From: Roseovarius sp. W115
GTDB taxonomy: Bacteria; Pseudomonadota; Alphaproteobacteria; Rhodobacterales; Rhodobacteraceae
Direction: 5' to 3'
NCBI RefSeq assembly: GCF_032842945.2
Contig: NZ_CP146606.1
Location: 3,352,501 to 3,416,500, forward strand
Length of the DNA stretch: 64,000 nt
Below, piece after piece: positions 1-9,382 of the stretch; positions within the stretch are counted from its first letter, which is position 1; every line of letters starts with the position of its first letter. The notes under the pieces are model-generated. The model made no database searches, was not told where the DNA came from, and was given only the letters and a program-made list of their open reading frames with translations. The translations under genes were made by a program, and so were the position numbers.

Positions 1-765
1 TTGCCCCTGCTCGTCGCGATAGTCCTGTAGCTTGAACTCTACTTGATCAGAAAGTCCTGCTTTTTCAATACGTTCTTGCGCATAGTTGAACTGCTCTTTG
101 CTGATGGTCAGCCCTGTGACCTTCAATCCCCGCTCTTTGGCGGCGTATTCGGCAAATCCACCCCAGCCGCAGCCGATTTCAAGCACGTGATCCCCGGGTT
201 TCACTCCCATCTGATCAACCATCGAGGCGTATTTTGCGATCTGCGCCTTCTCAAGGCTTTCCTGACCTGTCTCGAAGATAGCACTGGAATAAGTCATCGT
301 GTCATCGAGCCAGAGCGCATAGAAATCATTTCCCAAATCATAGTGATAGCTGATGTTCTTACGCGCCTGTTTCCTGGTGTTGCGCTGAAACCAGAAGCGC
401 AGCTTCTCATAGAGTTCAACCAGCTTCTGACCGGGGTAGCCGTTATACATGTCGTCGTTGTCGGTGTTCACGAGATCCATGAAGGCCTGCAAATCCGGCG
501 TGCTCCACCAGCCATCCAGATATGCGTCGCAAAACCCAAGATATCCTTCGCGCACAAGCCGCGCAAAGACATCGTCATTGTGAATATCGACATGCGCCAC
601 CGGTCCTGGCGCGGCGCCTTCAACGCGAAACACCCGCCCATCGTCCAGACCAATGTCCAGCCGTCCATGCTGCAATCGCTGAGCCACGGCAAACATTTGA
701 CTGAAATAGCGCGGCAGATCGCGCTGACCGCCTGTGTCTGTCAGGATCATGACACCCCCACTCAT
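1..765 (-). CDS. cfa: Cyclopropane-fatty-acyl-phospholipid synthase, 3' end outside window
   Basis: This SAM-dependent enzyme adds a methylene bridge to unsaturated acyl chains of membrane phospholipids. About 255 residues are visible and the C-terminus runs off the left edge. The SAM-binding glycine motif reads VLEIGCGWGGFAEYAA near residue 195. It is preceded by the family stretch NISYHYDLGNDFYALWLDD and followed by GLTISKEQ. The start is taken at the ATG at 765. A second in-frame ATG at 750, behind a GGGGGT stretch, is equally possible. The photolyase gene follows upstream on the same strand with a 62 bp gap. Family assignment is firm; only the exact start is open. Confidence 0.9.
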   Translation of the reverse strand, partial: MSGGVMILTDTGGQRDLPRYFSQMFAVAQRLQHGRLDIGLDDGRVFRVEGAAPGPVAHVDIHNDDVFARLVREGYLGFCDAYLDGWWSTPDLQAFMDLVNTDNDDMYNGYPGQKLVELYEKLRFWFQRNTRKQARKNISYHYDLGNDFYALWLDDTMTYSSAIFETGQESLEKAQIAKYASMVDQMGVKPGDHVLEIGCGWGGFAEYAAKERGLKVTGLTISKEQFNYAQERIEKAGLSDQVEFKLQDYRDEQGQ

Positions 766-827
766 GTCATCTTCGTTCGACAGTAAGGGGTTAACGGGAT
801 GACCCGCAAGGGAATTTGTCAGAGTAT

Positions 828-2252
828 TCAAAACGTTCTGGCCTCATATGCTTGTAGCGCGCGGTTGCGTCCGCCGCTTAGATCGACGATGCGTTCTGGG
901 TAAAGCGCCGAGGCCGACAAGTTCCAGCTTTTGGGAACGGCGTCGAAGTAGCTCAGCGCGGTTTTGGTGGGGTTTTCGTGACCTTCGGCGATCCAACGAC
1001 GGCGGTAGACGCCGTCAGGATCAAACTTCTCGGCCTGTGTTTCGGGGTTGAAGATTCGAAAGTACGGTGCGGCGTCCGGTCCGCTTCCTGCCGTCCACTG
1101 CCAGCCCATCGCATTGGCGGCAATGTCCCAGTCGGTCAGGCAATCCTCAAACCAGCGCATTCCGATTTTCCAATGTGTCATCAGATGCTTGGTGAGGTAA
1201 CTTGCGACAATCATCCGGGCACGATTGTGCATCTTGCCGGTCACATACATCTCACGCATGGCGGCATCGACGAAAGGCTCTCCTGTGCGTCCCTGTTTCC
1301 AGGCAGCGACCTCGGGATGATCCTCATCCTCGTTCCAGGGAAATGCATCCCAATCCGATTTCCAGTTGCCTGCAAGGATTTCGGGTGTGTGATAGACCAG
1401 ATGGTAGGCAAACTCGCGCCACACGAGTTCCTTGAGCCAATGTTCTGCCCCTCGTCCTCCGCCTTCGTCCAAGGCACGCTGTCCTGCATGCCAGCACTGG
1501 CGCGGAGAAATCTCGCCATAGGTGAGATTTTCGGACATGCCCGATGTCGCATCAAGAGCAGGCATGTTGCGGTCATCTTTGTAGGGCGGGATCGAATTGG
1601 CCATGAACCAGTCCAGCCGGTCGCGTGCGGCCTCTTCCCCAACCCGTTGATGTGGCAGACACACGGGCGCTCCGCGCTTCATCGCGGCCCCCATTGCCCA
1701 TTGATCCAAGGTTTCCGTTTCAGGCCAGGTTTCCGGCGCAGGGAGTTTTGACGGCGCGGCCTGAGGCTCGGGCACGGTCCTGTCGCGTACTGCGCGCCAC
1801 ATCGGTGAATAGACCCGGTAAAATCCGCCGGTTTTGGTCTCAACCGTCCATGGTTCAAACAAGACATGACCGGCGAAACTCTCAGCCTCGACGCCACGCT
1901 GCTTGAGCGCGCCCTTGATTAATGTATCGCGCGCGATAGCATCCGGATCGTAAAGCCGCGACCAATGTACGGCCGTTGCACCGGTCTCAGAGATCAGTTG
2001 CTCCAGCACAGCCATGGCCTCGCCACTGCGAAAAATGAGCTGGCTGCTCATGTCATCTAGGCGCTTGGCCAACTGCGCCAGGGACAGACCCAGCCGCCAT
2101 TTGGGCGCCGCTCCCAAAGAGTCCACACTATGATCGCGAATGAACACCGGGATGACTGGGCCACTGCGTTTGACCGCGGCTAAAAGCGCGGGATGATCAG
2201 CCAGCCGCAAATCACGGCGCAGCCACAAGATGGTGGGTGACGTGTCACTCAT
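828..2252 (-). CDS. phrB: Deoxyribodipyrimidine photolyase
   Basis: This flavoprotein uses blue light to split cyclobutane pyrimidine dimers in DNA. The predicted protein has 474 residues, normal for class I photolyases. The N-terminal Rossmann-like antenna domain opens with ILWLRRDLRLADHPAL. The C-terminal FAD domain carries the family signatures WKQGRTGEPFVDAAMREMY, HNRARMIVASYLTKHL and NAMGWQWTAGSGPDAAPYF. I chose the ATG at 2252 because the protein then begins directly before the first beta strand; an upstream start at 2285 would add a non-conserved leader. A cryptochrome role cannot be excluded by eye, but the length and Trp-rich C-terminal half fit repair photolyases. Confidence 0.93.
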   Translation of the reverse strand: MSDTSPTILWLRRDLRLADHPALLAAVKRSGPVIPVFIRDHSVDSLGAAPKWRLGLSLAQLAKRLDDMSSQLIFRSGEAMAVLEQLISETGATAVHWSRLYDPDAIARDTLIKGALKQRGVEAESFAGHVLFEPWTVETKTGGFYRVYSPMWRAVRDRTVPEPQAAPSKLPAPETWPETETLDQWAMGAAMKRGAPVCLPHQRVGEEAARDRLDWFMANSIPPYKDDRNMPALDATSGMSENLTYGEISPRQCWHAGQRALDEGGGRGAEHWLKELVWREFAYHLVYHTPEILAGNWKSDWDAFPWNEDEDHPEVAAWKQGRTGEPFVDAAMREMYVTGKMHNRARMIVASYLTKHLMTHWKIGMRWFEDCLTDWDIAANAMGWQWTAGSGPDAAPYFRIFNPETQAEKFDPDGVYRRRWIAEGHENPTKTALSYFDAVPKSWNLSASALYPERIVDLSGGRNRALQAYEARTF

Positions 2253-2308
2253 TCTGGCCGTGCCCCCGTTGTTATATAAGAGCAATACGGCCAGGATTGC
2301 TCTTTGGA

Positions 2309-3529
2309 TTACAGTGTTTCGTCCAACGCGTTCAAAAGCTTGTCGACTTCAGCTTTCGACGTGTAGTGCACAAAGCTAAGTCGCAGCACGCCCTTGTCCA
2401 GATCAATTCCCATGGCCTGAAGCGGACGTGATCCGTAGAAATCTCCTCCGCCGGTCATGATGCCGTGTTGTGCCAGTTGAGCGGCGGCCTCTTCGCCGGG
2501 TCCGGCCAATTCCACCGCCACAGTGGGTGCTTTGTCGGCTGCATCGCGCGGACCGATGAGACGCACGGAATTCTTGTCGCCGAGGTAATCCAACAAAGGT
2601 TGCAACAGTTCGGTTTCATGGGTGCGCATCAATTTAAGCACACCGGCCGCGCGGTCTGTAGCTTCGCCTGTGATTCCGTGATGCGTGGCCAGCATATCAT
2701 AGTAGTCCGCCATCCCCGCGCTCGCCGCCACTTGCGCATGGTCAGGCCCCGCTGGCGTGAACCGCTTGTACAGGCTGTTTACGTTGAACCAATGCCCCTG
2801 ATTTGGCAACAGCTCTCCCAGCTCTCGGCGGATCACCATGATGCCCTGATGCGGCCCGTAGGTCTTGTAGGCCGAAAAGAGGTAAATGTCGGGGCCCATA
2901 TCGCCCACATTCACAAATCCATGCGGCGCATAAGAGACGCCATCGACACAGACAAACGCGCCGGCTGCGTGCGCTGCTGAGGTGATCTCAACAATTGGGT
3001 TCACCGCACCGACGATGTTTGAACAATGCGGAAAACAGACCAGCCGCACGCTTTCATCCAGTAGGTTTTCAAGCGCTTCCAGTTCCAAAAGCCCTGTCTC
3101 GGGATTGATCTGCCATTCACGCACCTCGATGCCCGCATCGGCCAACCGCCGCCATGGCCCGGAATTGGCCTCGTGATCCTGATCCGTAACGATGATCGCA
3201 TCACCGGGGCTCAGCCATTCACGAAAAGCCTGCACCAGAACATAGGTGTTCTGCGTGGTGGACGGCCCGAAGCTTAGCTCATCCGGGGCCACCCCGAGCA
3301 TGGCCGAAAGACGCGCACGCGCCTCATCCATTTCTTCGCCCGCCAACCGGCTTGCCGCATACGGCGCGTAGGGCTGCACTTTGCGCTGTCGGTAATAGCG
3401 CTCCAACCGTTCAATCACGGGTCCACAGGTGTAAGACCCACCGGCATTTTCAAAGAACGCCTGGCCTTGAAGGCTTGGCTCGTCAAAGGCGGGAAACTGG
3501 GCCCGTACGAAGTCTGTATCGAGTTTCAT
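2309..3529 (-). CDS. Class V aminotransferase / cysteine desulfurase-like PLP enzyme
   Basis: This is a fold-type I PLP enzyme of 406 residues. The cofactor lysine is K222 in FSAYKTYGPHQG. The PLP-ring aspartate is D196 in VCVDGVSYAPH, with a nearby histidine at 204. The N-terminus has the family substrate loop FENAGGSYTCGPV. It resembles the cysteine-desulfurase-like subgroup (NifS/SufS relatives). The C-terminal region carries no clear mobile catalytic-Cys loop of the SufS or IscS type, so desulfurase activity is doubtful. It lies alone between the photolyase gene and the divergent BCCT transporter, and nothing in the context fixes its substrate. Confidence 0.82.
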   Translation of the reverse strand: MKLDTDFVRAQFPAFDEPSLQGQAFFENAGGSYTCGPVIERLERYYRQRKVQPYAPYAASRLAGEEMDEARARLSAMLGVAPDELSFGPSTTQNTYVLVQAFREWLSPGDAIIVTDQDHEANSGPWRRLADAGIEVREWQINPETGLLELEALENLLDESVRLVCFPHCSNIVGAVNPIVEITSAAHAAGAFVCVDGVSYAPHGFVNVGDMGPDIYLFSAYKTYGPHQGIMVIRRELGELLPNQGHWFNVNSLYKRFTPAGPDHAQVAASAGMADYYDMLATHHGITGEATDRAAGVLKLMRTHETELLQPLLDYLGDKNSVRLIGPRDAADKAPTVAVELAGPGEEAAAQLAQHGIMTGGGDFYGSRPLQAMGIDLDKGVLRLSFVHYTSKAEVDKLLNALDETL

Positions 3530-3811
3530 GTGGCCATGAACACCAAACCAAAAGGTATGGTCAAGTCGCGATGATCATACGACCTATGCATTTCTTCAGC
3601 CTAAAAATGACACGGTAATGTATTCAATCGCATGCAAAAATTATGTTGGAAACGCGTCGGATTTAACCAGATTCACGACGCAATCAAGCAGGCCCCTCCA
3701 CGGAATTCCGATCACGCTCACGCAAGAACTGCGCCGCGAGACGCGCAGAATACAAACAACGATGCCACGCAGGCGTGCATCACCGTGATACCAAACACAG
3801 GGACATATCAA

Positions 3812-5659
3812 ATGAGTATCAAACCACCGTTCACGGACGTGGACATTAAAACGCAGGATGGAGGCTTTTACAAAGACAACAGCCTGCCTATCGCGCTGAT
3901 TTCTAAATCAATTATGGTTGGCCTTGTGCTATGGGCTCTTGTCTTTCCAGCCAACGCAAACGGCACTTTGGGAAGCCTGAACAGTCAACTTCTTGAAGTG
4001 TTCAACCAGTTCTACATCATCATTGTGGGATGTTTTATCTTCTTTTTGCTGGCCGTCGCCCTCATGCCGAAAACTGGCGCACGCGTGATGGGACCACCCG
4101 GCGAAAAGCCCGAGTTTTCGAATTTCTCTTGGTTTTCCATGATGTTCGGCGCTGGTCTTGGCGTGGGTTTGATGGTCTTTGCTACGGCTGAACCGCTGAG
4201 CCTGTGGGGATCGAACCCTATCGTCGTCGCAGGAGAGGTTAAAGGCAACACAGAAGAAGCGATCCAGTCGGCCTATCGCTACACGTTTGCGCATTACGGC
4301 TTTCATGCCTGGGCCATCTACGTGGTGACCGGGCTGAGCCTCGCCTATTACGCCTACACACGCAACATGCCATTGACGATCCGCTCTGCGCTAACCCCGC
4401 TCTTTGGCTCTGCGCTAAACGGTTTTCTGGGTCACGTCGTTGATGTGCTGGGTGTTGTGGCCACGATCCTTGGCGTGTCTGTCACGATCGGATATGGCGT
4501 GAGCCAGTTCATCGACGGTGTCTATGCCATCACCGGCATGGATTGGATGATGAACATCGTCGAAGGCGAAGCCCCTGCACCGGGCAAAGTCGGTCTGATT
4601 GCGGGCTTGCTGATGATCATGGGGATGTCAATCATATCGGCTGTGTCAGGCGTTGGACGTGGGGTGAAATACCTCTCAAACCTCAATCTGGTCCTCTCGG
4701 TGATCTTGCTGCTCACCTTTGTGATCTTCGGCTCTTTCACATTTGCGATGTCGACTTATGGCTCAGCATTTGTTGACTACATCATCAACTTCTTCTCGAT
4801 TAGTTTCTCCGCTTGGGGACCACAATCTGAAGCAGACTTTGCTGCGGCTATCCCAGAAGCGGCGCAACCGCTGGCCGGTGAGCTTTTTGCTGGGGCCACC
4901 AACGCCTGGAGCGCTTGGGGAGGGTCTGTAGGCTTTGACGTCTTTAAGTCAGGTCTTGAAGGAGCAACTGCAGAGCTGGACGACGCCACATTGGCGGCTG
5001 TCTATGAAGCGGGCAACCAAGGGCGTCAATTCGGCTGGCAGGCCGGATGGACCACGTTCTATTGGGCCTGGTGGATCGCGTTCTCGCCGTTTGTGGGCCT
5101 GTTCTTGGCGCGCATTTCCAAAGGCCGCACCGTGCGTGAATTCATCATCGGTTGCGTCATCGCACCGGCATTGGTCTGCTTTGCTTGGATGACCATCCTG
5201 GGTGGTACAGCGATTGACCTTGAGATGAGCGGTGCTGCGGAAGGCGCCATCGTTGGTGCATCTAACACGGCAAAGCTCTTTGTCACTTTGGGTCAAATGC
5301 TTGAGCCAGGCCTTCTTTCTGCACTGACGATCATGTGCGTTGTGCTGATCATGACCTTCCTAGTCACATCAGCGGACTCCGGCATCCTTGTGATGAACAC
5401 CATCATGTCTGGTGGTAGCCAGGAAACAGGCATCAAGCACCGTATCATCTGGGGTCTGATCCTGACGGCGGTGATTGGCACGCTGATCATTGCCGCGGGC
5501 GAAAACAACCCGATGGACGCGCTCAGAAACGCAATGATCATCGGCGCGCTGCCCTTTACCATGGTGATGGGCCTGATGTGCGTGGCGCTGGCCAAGGCGC
5601 TTTATCGCGATGGCCTTCGTGAAAAGCATGGTGTGGCTGAGGCCAATCCGGCTGAGTAA
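3812..5659 (+). CDS. BCCT family transporter (betaine/choline/carnitine type)
   Basis: This secondary transporter of 615 residues probably takes up quaternary ammonium osmolytes in symport with Na+ or H+. It shows about 12 hydrophobic segments. The glycine-rich helix reads FGAGLGVGLMVFATAEP and the Trp-rich substrate helix reads WAWWIAFSPFVGLFLARIS, both BCCT signatures. A longer soluble insert rich in Ala, Glu and Asp (residues about 325-385) precedes that Trp-rich helix. The ATG at 3812 follows GGGA by about nine bases and avoids a 60-residue non-conserved extension. A strong terminator follows the stop. The substrate (glycine betaine, choline or DMSP) cannot be told from sequence alone. 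Confidence 0.93.
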   Translation: MSIKPPFTDVDIKTQDGGFYKDNSLPIALISKSIMVGLVLWALVFPANANGTLGSLNSQLLEVFNQFYIIIVGCFIFFLLAVALMPKTGARVMGPPGEKPEFSNFSWFSMMFGAGLGVGLMVFATAEPLSLWGSNPIVVAGEVKGNTEEAIQSAYRYTFAHYGFHAWAIYVVTGLSLAYYAYTRNMPLTIRSALTPLFGSALNGFLGHVVDVLGVVATILGVSVTIGYGVSQFIDGVYAITGMDWMMNIVEGEAPAPGKVGLIAGLLMIMGMSIISAVSGVGRGVKYLSNLNLVLSVILLLTFVIFGSFTFAMSTYGSAFVDYIINFFSISFSAWGPQSEADFAAAIPEAAQPLAGELFAGATNAWSAWGGSVGFDVFKSGLEGATAELDDATLAAVYEAGNQGRQFGWQAGWTTFYWAWWIAFSPFVGLFLARISKGRTVREFIIGCVIAPALVCFAWMTILGGTAIDLEMSGAAEGAIVGASNTAKLFVTLGQMLEPGLLSALTIMCVVLIMTFLVTSADSGILVMNTIMSGGSQETGIKHRIIWGLILTAVIGTLIIAAGENNPMDALRNAMIIGALPFTMVMGLMCVALAKALYRDGLREKHGVAEANPAE

Positions 5660-5680
5660 CCCAAGCCGTTAACACAAAAG

Positions 5681-5712
5681 AAACCGGCGCTGGCTCAGTG
5701 CAGCGCCGGTTT
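5681..5712 (+). terminator. Rho-independent terminator of the BCCT gene
   Basis: A perfect 12-bp stem (AAACCGGCGCTG pairing with CAGCGCCGGTTT) encloses an 8-base loop and runs into TTTTTCTTT. It starts 21 bases after the transporter stop codon. Confidence 0.92.
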
Positions 5713-5752
5713 TTCTTTGTCTTGTTGGTGAAAACTGTGGGCCCAAAAGTAG

Positions 5753-5785
5753 AGAGGTCGGCCTGCTTTTCGCTGGCCGACCTCT
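5753..5785. repeat. Perfect 11-bp inverted repeat
   Basis: AGAGGTCGGCC and GGCCGACCTCT are separated by 11 bases. There is no T tract on the plus strand, so it is not an obvious terminator in that direction. It could terminate minus-strand transcripts or be a protein site. The rest of 5786-6128 shows no convincing gene; the only open frames are short and lack ribosome sites. Confidence 0.55.
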
Positions 5786-6128
5786 GCCCCACCCAAGAGC
5801 TGGTTGTCGAATTCCGCTCTCGACACGATCTGCTATGCGACTAGAAGGGACCAACCTGCATCATGCGCGCTAACGGATCGTTAGGTATCTGAAAGGATAG
5901 ATAGCATGATTCTCTGCGACTGCACGGTTTTGGTGAATTGTTCTCAAAAACCGGCAAATCCTCGCTCAAATTGCTTAATATTCGCGAATTTAAGGCCGTA
6001 AACAGCCAAAATCACCCGCCTTTGAGGGCTGAAAATTATTGATTTTAAAAGGGTTTTGCCAAATTTCCTGCGTTGTGTCGGTGCGGTCGCACGTGAAAGT
6101 CACGGTCAGGCCCGAAGAAAGCACATCT

Positions 6129-6156
6129 TTGCAAACCCTCTGGCATGGCTTATATT
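6129..6156 (+). promoter_or_regulatory. Sigma-70-type promoter of the tmRNA gene
   Basis: A TTGCAA -35 box (6129-6134) and a TATATT -10 box (6151-6156) are separated by 16 bases. The expected start, near 6163-6165, falls just upstream of the acceptor piece of the permuted tmRNA. Confidence 0.6.
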
Positions 6157-6164
6157 CCATTTGT

Positions 6165-6472
6165 CCTTCGGGACTATGGACATAAACGCGCTCGTAATAA
6201 GCGGATCGGACCCGGGGGCGGTACCCGGCGACTCCACCAAAATTCCTTCGTTTGGGGATCATGGGGTCGAAACAGGATCGACGAACGTCTAAAGGGGTTA
6301 GCTTTGTCCCGGTGAGTTACCACCGTTATCGGTACACCTAAGCTAGTTGCAAACGACAACAAAGCTCCGGTTGCTCTCGCTGCGTAAGCAGTGCGAAAAG
6401 CCGAAATCTAAGCCCTAGCCTCTAGCAAGGTTAGGCGGGGTTCGCAGGCACCTGGCAACAGAAGCCTGCACT
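6165..6472 (+). ncRNA. ssrA: Transfer-messenger RNA, circularly permuted two-piece type
   Basis: tmRNA rescues stalled ribosomes and appends a degradation tag. The tRNA-like halves occur in swapped order. First comes the acceptor half with a T stem CCGGG/CCCGG, the acceptor strand CGACTCC at 6229-6235 and ACCA at 6236-6239. A short internal spacer (6240-6262) follows. Then comes the coding half opening with GGGGTCG at 6263-6269, which pairs with CGACTCC over all seven positions. The tag frame at 6349-6384 encodes ANDNKAPVALAA and ends in TAA at 6385-6387. Pseudoknot-like structure continues to about 6470. Precursor processing into two RNAs is known for alphaproteobacteria; the outer ends here are approximate. 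Confidence 0.93.
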
Positions 6473-6523
6473 TTCATTTTACCGCGAATTATGTGCCGGC
6501 GGGGTTTGCCACGGCTTTTGTCC

Positions 6524-6563
6524 GGCGGGGTGGAACCCCGCCCAAGGGCGCTTGACCGCCCTT
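6524..6563. repeat. Two adjacent GC-rich hairpins upstream of chrB
   Basis: The first hairpin pairs GGCGGGGT with ACCCCGCC around a GGA loop (6524-6542). The second pairs AAGGGCG with CGCCCTT (6544-6563). They lie between the tmRNA and chrB and have no T tract. They may separate the two transcripts or form part of the chrB leader. A further near-palindrome (GCGTTTGC...GCAAAACGC, about 6644-6665) sits just before the chrB ribosome site. Confidence 0.45.
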
Positions 6564-6689
6564 CGCCTCTCAGCCATCATTGCACCAAGGGGCCATTCTG
6601 CGACTGCCCCGTGAGGCTTTGGCCCAAAGTCGCATCCACTGAAACGCGTTTGCTTGCGCAAAACGCTTGCACCAGAGGATGCTTTTGCA

Positions 6690-7505
6690 ATGCCTGCACC
6701 GAATGCAATTACTGTTTCCCAACTCAACCGCCTGATTGGCACAGCTGACTGCCCGGATATCATTGATGTCTGTATCCAAGAGGATTTTGACCAAGACCCC
6801 TATCTTATCCCCGGATCGCGGCGGCATCCGCATACCGATATCACGGGAATGATCGAAACGCTGAGAACACCGCGCGCAATTGTCGTTTGCCAAAAGGGGC
6901 TGAAGCTCAGTCAGGGCGTTGCGGCGTGGCTGCGCAGTGAAGGTATCCAGGCAGAGTATCTGCAAGGGGGGATGTATAGTTGGCGCGAGACCAAGGACGC
7001 CTTGCGAGTGCCAGCAAGCGCCCTGCCCGAACCCACGGGTCACCAGACGCTCTGGGTCACGCGGCACCGGCCCAAGATTGACCGCATTGCCTGTCCCTGG
7101 CTTATTCGCCGATTCGTTGATCGGGGGGCGCGGTTTCTCTTTGTCTCGCCCGACGATGTTGAGGCGGTGGCTGAGAAGTTCAACGCCGTGCCTTTTGACA
7201 TCGAAGGCGTGTTCTGGTCGCATCGTGGCGACGCATGCACTTTTGATGCCATGCTGGAGGAATTCAAACTGACCTCCCCGGCCCTGTCTCGCATGGCAGA
7301 TGTCATTCGCGCCGCCGACACAAACAGAAACGCAGACCACCCCGCCGCCGCTGGCCTTCTGGCTGTGTCTGTTGGTCTCTCGCGCCAGTTTCGAGAGGAT
7401 CACGCCCAGCTTGAGGCGGGCATGACGCTCTATGATGCCCTGTACCGCTGGGCACGAGATGGGTATGAGGAAACCCATGATTGGCCGAGCAGCCGGGGCG
7501 CATGA
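6690..7505 (+). CDS. chrB: Chromate resistance protein ChrB with rhodanese-like N-terminus
   Basis: The protein has 271 residues. The N-terminal half looks like a rhodanese fold, with a possible catalytic loop VVCQKGLKLSQG and a following GGMYSWRE. The C-terminal half is the ChrB domain, starting at LWVTRHRPKIDRIACPWLIRRF and including CTFDAMLEEF. ChrB proteins in other proteobacteria help chromate resistance and, in some, sense chromate to control the operon. The ATG at 6690 has AGAGGA about 11 bases upstream and is preferred over the ATG at 6654. The stop codon overlaps the chrA start, so translation is probably coupled. Confidence 0.85.
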   Translation: MPAPNAITVSQLNRLIGTADCPDIIDVCIQEDFDQDPYLIPGSRRHPHTDITGMIETLRTPRAIVVCQKGLKLSQGVAAWLRSEGIQAEYLQGGMYSWRETKDALRVPASALPEPTGHQTLWVTRHRPKIDRIACPWLIRRFVDRGARFLFVSPDDVEAVAEKFNAVPFDIEGVFWSHRGDACTFDAMLEEFKLTSPALSRMADVIRAADTNRNADHPAAAGLLAVSVGLSRQFREDHAQLEAGMTLYDALYRWARDGYEETHDWPSSRGA

Positions 7506-8755
7506 TGCAGGTTTCCACTTCTGAGCTCATCCGCGTCTTTGGGCGCATCGGCGTCCTGTCCTTTGGCGGACCGGCGGCACAAATCTCGCTCATGCAAACC
7601 GAACTTGTGGACCGCCACAAATGGCTGACTGAAGACCAGTTTCTCAAAGCGCTGTCCTTTTGCATGCTCTTGCCGGGGCCGGAGGCGATGCAACTGGCCA
7701 CCTATGCCGGATGGCGGTTGCGCGGGGTGCCGGGTGGTCTACTGGCCGGGCTGCTTTTCGTGTTGCCTGGCGCTTTGGTGATCACGGCTCTTGGTTTTGG
7801 TTACGCCTACTTTGGACAGGTTCCGCTCGTCCAAACCGCGTTCCTGGGCATCAAGGCCGCTGTTGTGGTCATCGTTTTTCAGGCGCTGTTCAAATTGGCG
7901 CGCCGCGCGCTTACCTCTGGCCTTTCCCGCGCGCTGGCCCTTGCGGCGTTTATCGCGATCTTCTTTCTGTCCGTGCCATTCCCAATCATCATCGCCTGCG
8001 CGGCTCTCATAGGTTGGGTCTTGTCTGAACCCGCCGCAGAACGAACCTCACATACGCCCGTAACGGAACGCCCAGAAACTCTCAGCACAGTTGCGATCTG
8101 GGGCACACTTTGGGCGGCCCCTATCGGGCTTCTTTGGCTCATCGAGGCCGATCTGCTACTCGAGATGGCGCTATTTTTCTCGAAACTGGCCATCGTGACC
8201 TTTGGCGGCGCCTATGCCGTGCTGGCCTACATGACGCAGGAGATCGTGCAATCCTATGGCTGGCTCACCACCGATCAGATGATCGACAGCCTGGGCCTGG
8301 CAGAAACCACGCCCGGCCCCCTGATCCTGGTCACACAGTTCACCGCTTTTCTGACCGGCTTTCAAACCGGCGGGCCGGGTCTGGCGCTGGCCGCAGCGGT
8401 CATAACGCTATGGGTCACGTTCATCCCATGCTTTCTTTGGATTTTCGTCGCGGCACCCTATGTGGAGGCCCTGCTTGCCCGCCCGCGGCTCAAAGGTGCG
8501 TTTGACGCCATTTCCGCCAGCGTGGCGGGGGTTATCCTGAACCTTGCCGTCTGGTTCACCTTGCATGTGCTCTTTGCGCAAGTGCCGCAAACGCGTTTCG
8601 GTCCTCTGCCCGAGATCGAAAGCTTGTTATGGGTCAATGCCGTTCTCATAGCCCTCGCCGCCTTGATCTTTCTCAAGTTGCGATGGCCCATGGTGCCCAC
8701 GCTTCTCGCAATGGCCGCCCTAGCGGGCGTTTCACAGCCGATCTTCGGTCTCTGA
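7502..8755 (+). CDS. chrA: Chromate transporter ChrA
   Basis: This inner-membrane protein of 417 residues has two homologous CHR domains. It is the family that exports chromate from the cytoplasm. The first CHR domain carries LSFGGPAAQISLMQTELVD and LPGPEAMQLA. The second carries VTFGGAYAVLAYMTQEIV and AETTPGPLILVTQF, the mirror motifs of the family. The ATG at 7502 overlaps the chrB TGA. A slightly earlier TTG in frame is less likely. Family members may also move other oxyanions, but the chrB neighbour supports chromate. Confidence 0.92.
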   Translation: MMQVSTSELIRVFGRIGVLSFGGPAAQISLMQTELVDRHKWLTEDQFLKALSFCMLLPGPEAMQLATYAGWRLRGVPGGLLAGLLFVLPGALVITALGFGYAYFGQVPLVQTAFLGIKAAVVVIVFQALFKLARRALTSGLSRALALAAFIAIFFLSVPFPIIIACAALIGWVLSEPAAERTSHTPVTERPETLSTVAIWGTLWAAPIGLLWLIEADLLLEMALFFSKLAIVTFGGAYAVLAYMTQEIVQSYGWLTTDQMIDSLGLAETTPGPLILVTQFTAFLTGFQTGGPGLALAAAVITLWVTFIPCFLWIFVAAPYVEALLARPRLKGAFDAISASVAGVILNLAVWFTLHVLFAQVPQTRFGPLPEIESLLWVNAVLIALAALIFLKLRWPMVPTLLAMAALAGVSQPIFGL

Positions 8756-8815
8756 GCCCTTTTGTTTTGCCGTAAATTCCCTATGCTGAGTCGTAATACG
8801 GCCTATGGGTGGTAA

Positions 8816-9289
8816 ATGACGCGCTCCATCGACTACGGAAAACTGATGCATCGTGCGATGCGCAACCTGATCCAGGATGTGCTTTGCGATGTGCGTGACA
8901 ATGGTCTGCCTGGCGCGCACCATTTCTTTATCACCTTTGAGACCACGCATCCTGAAACCAACATCGCCGATTGGTTGAAAGAACGATATCCCAGTGAAAT
9001 GACTGTGGTGATGCAGCATTGGTTCGACAATCTGACAGTGACCGATGACGGCTTTTCCGTGACATTGAATTTCGGGGATCAACCGGAAAATCTGTATATT
9101 CCCTATGACGCGATCCAGACTTTTGTTGACCCGTCTGTGGAATTTGGTCTGCGGTTTGAGTCGCAGGAAGACGAGGACGAAGAAGACACAGCGTCCCAAA
9201 CTGATAGCAGCGACGAAGAGGTCGCGGCCCCGGAGCCCGACACAGCCGTCGAAGCGGATGTGGTCAGCCTCGACAGTTTCCGCAAATAG
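8816..9289 (+). CDS. sspB: SspB-family ClpXP adaptor
   Basis: SspB tethers tmRNA-tagged proteins to the ClpX unfoldase and so speeds their destruction by ClpXP. The 157-residue protein opens with YGKLMHRAMRNLIQDVL. Its beta-rich core includes HHFFITFETTHP and FSVTLNFGDQPENLYIPYDAI, typical of the alphaproteobacterial SspB family. An acidic, low-complexity linker (residues about 118-146) leads to a short tail VVSLDSFRK. That tail is expected to bind ClpX, as in other SspB proteins. The gene lies about 2.3 kb from the tmRNA gene whose product it would read. Only chrBA lies between them. Confidence 0.88.
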   Translation: MTRSIDYGKLMHRAMRNLIQDVLCDVRDNGLPGAHHFFITFETTHPETNIADWLKERYPSEMTVVMQHWFDNLTVTDDGFSVTLNFGDQPENLYIPYDAIQTFVDPSVEFGLRFESQEDEDEEDTASQTDSSDEEVAAPEPDTAVEADVVSLDSFRK

Positions 9290-9382
9290 CAAAATGTCCC
9301 GGATCGTGAACGTTGCGGGTGATTGAACTTCCTCACCGTTGCGGTAAGACAGGGCAAAGCAATTCCGACGGAGATCACCATC

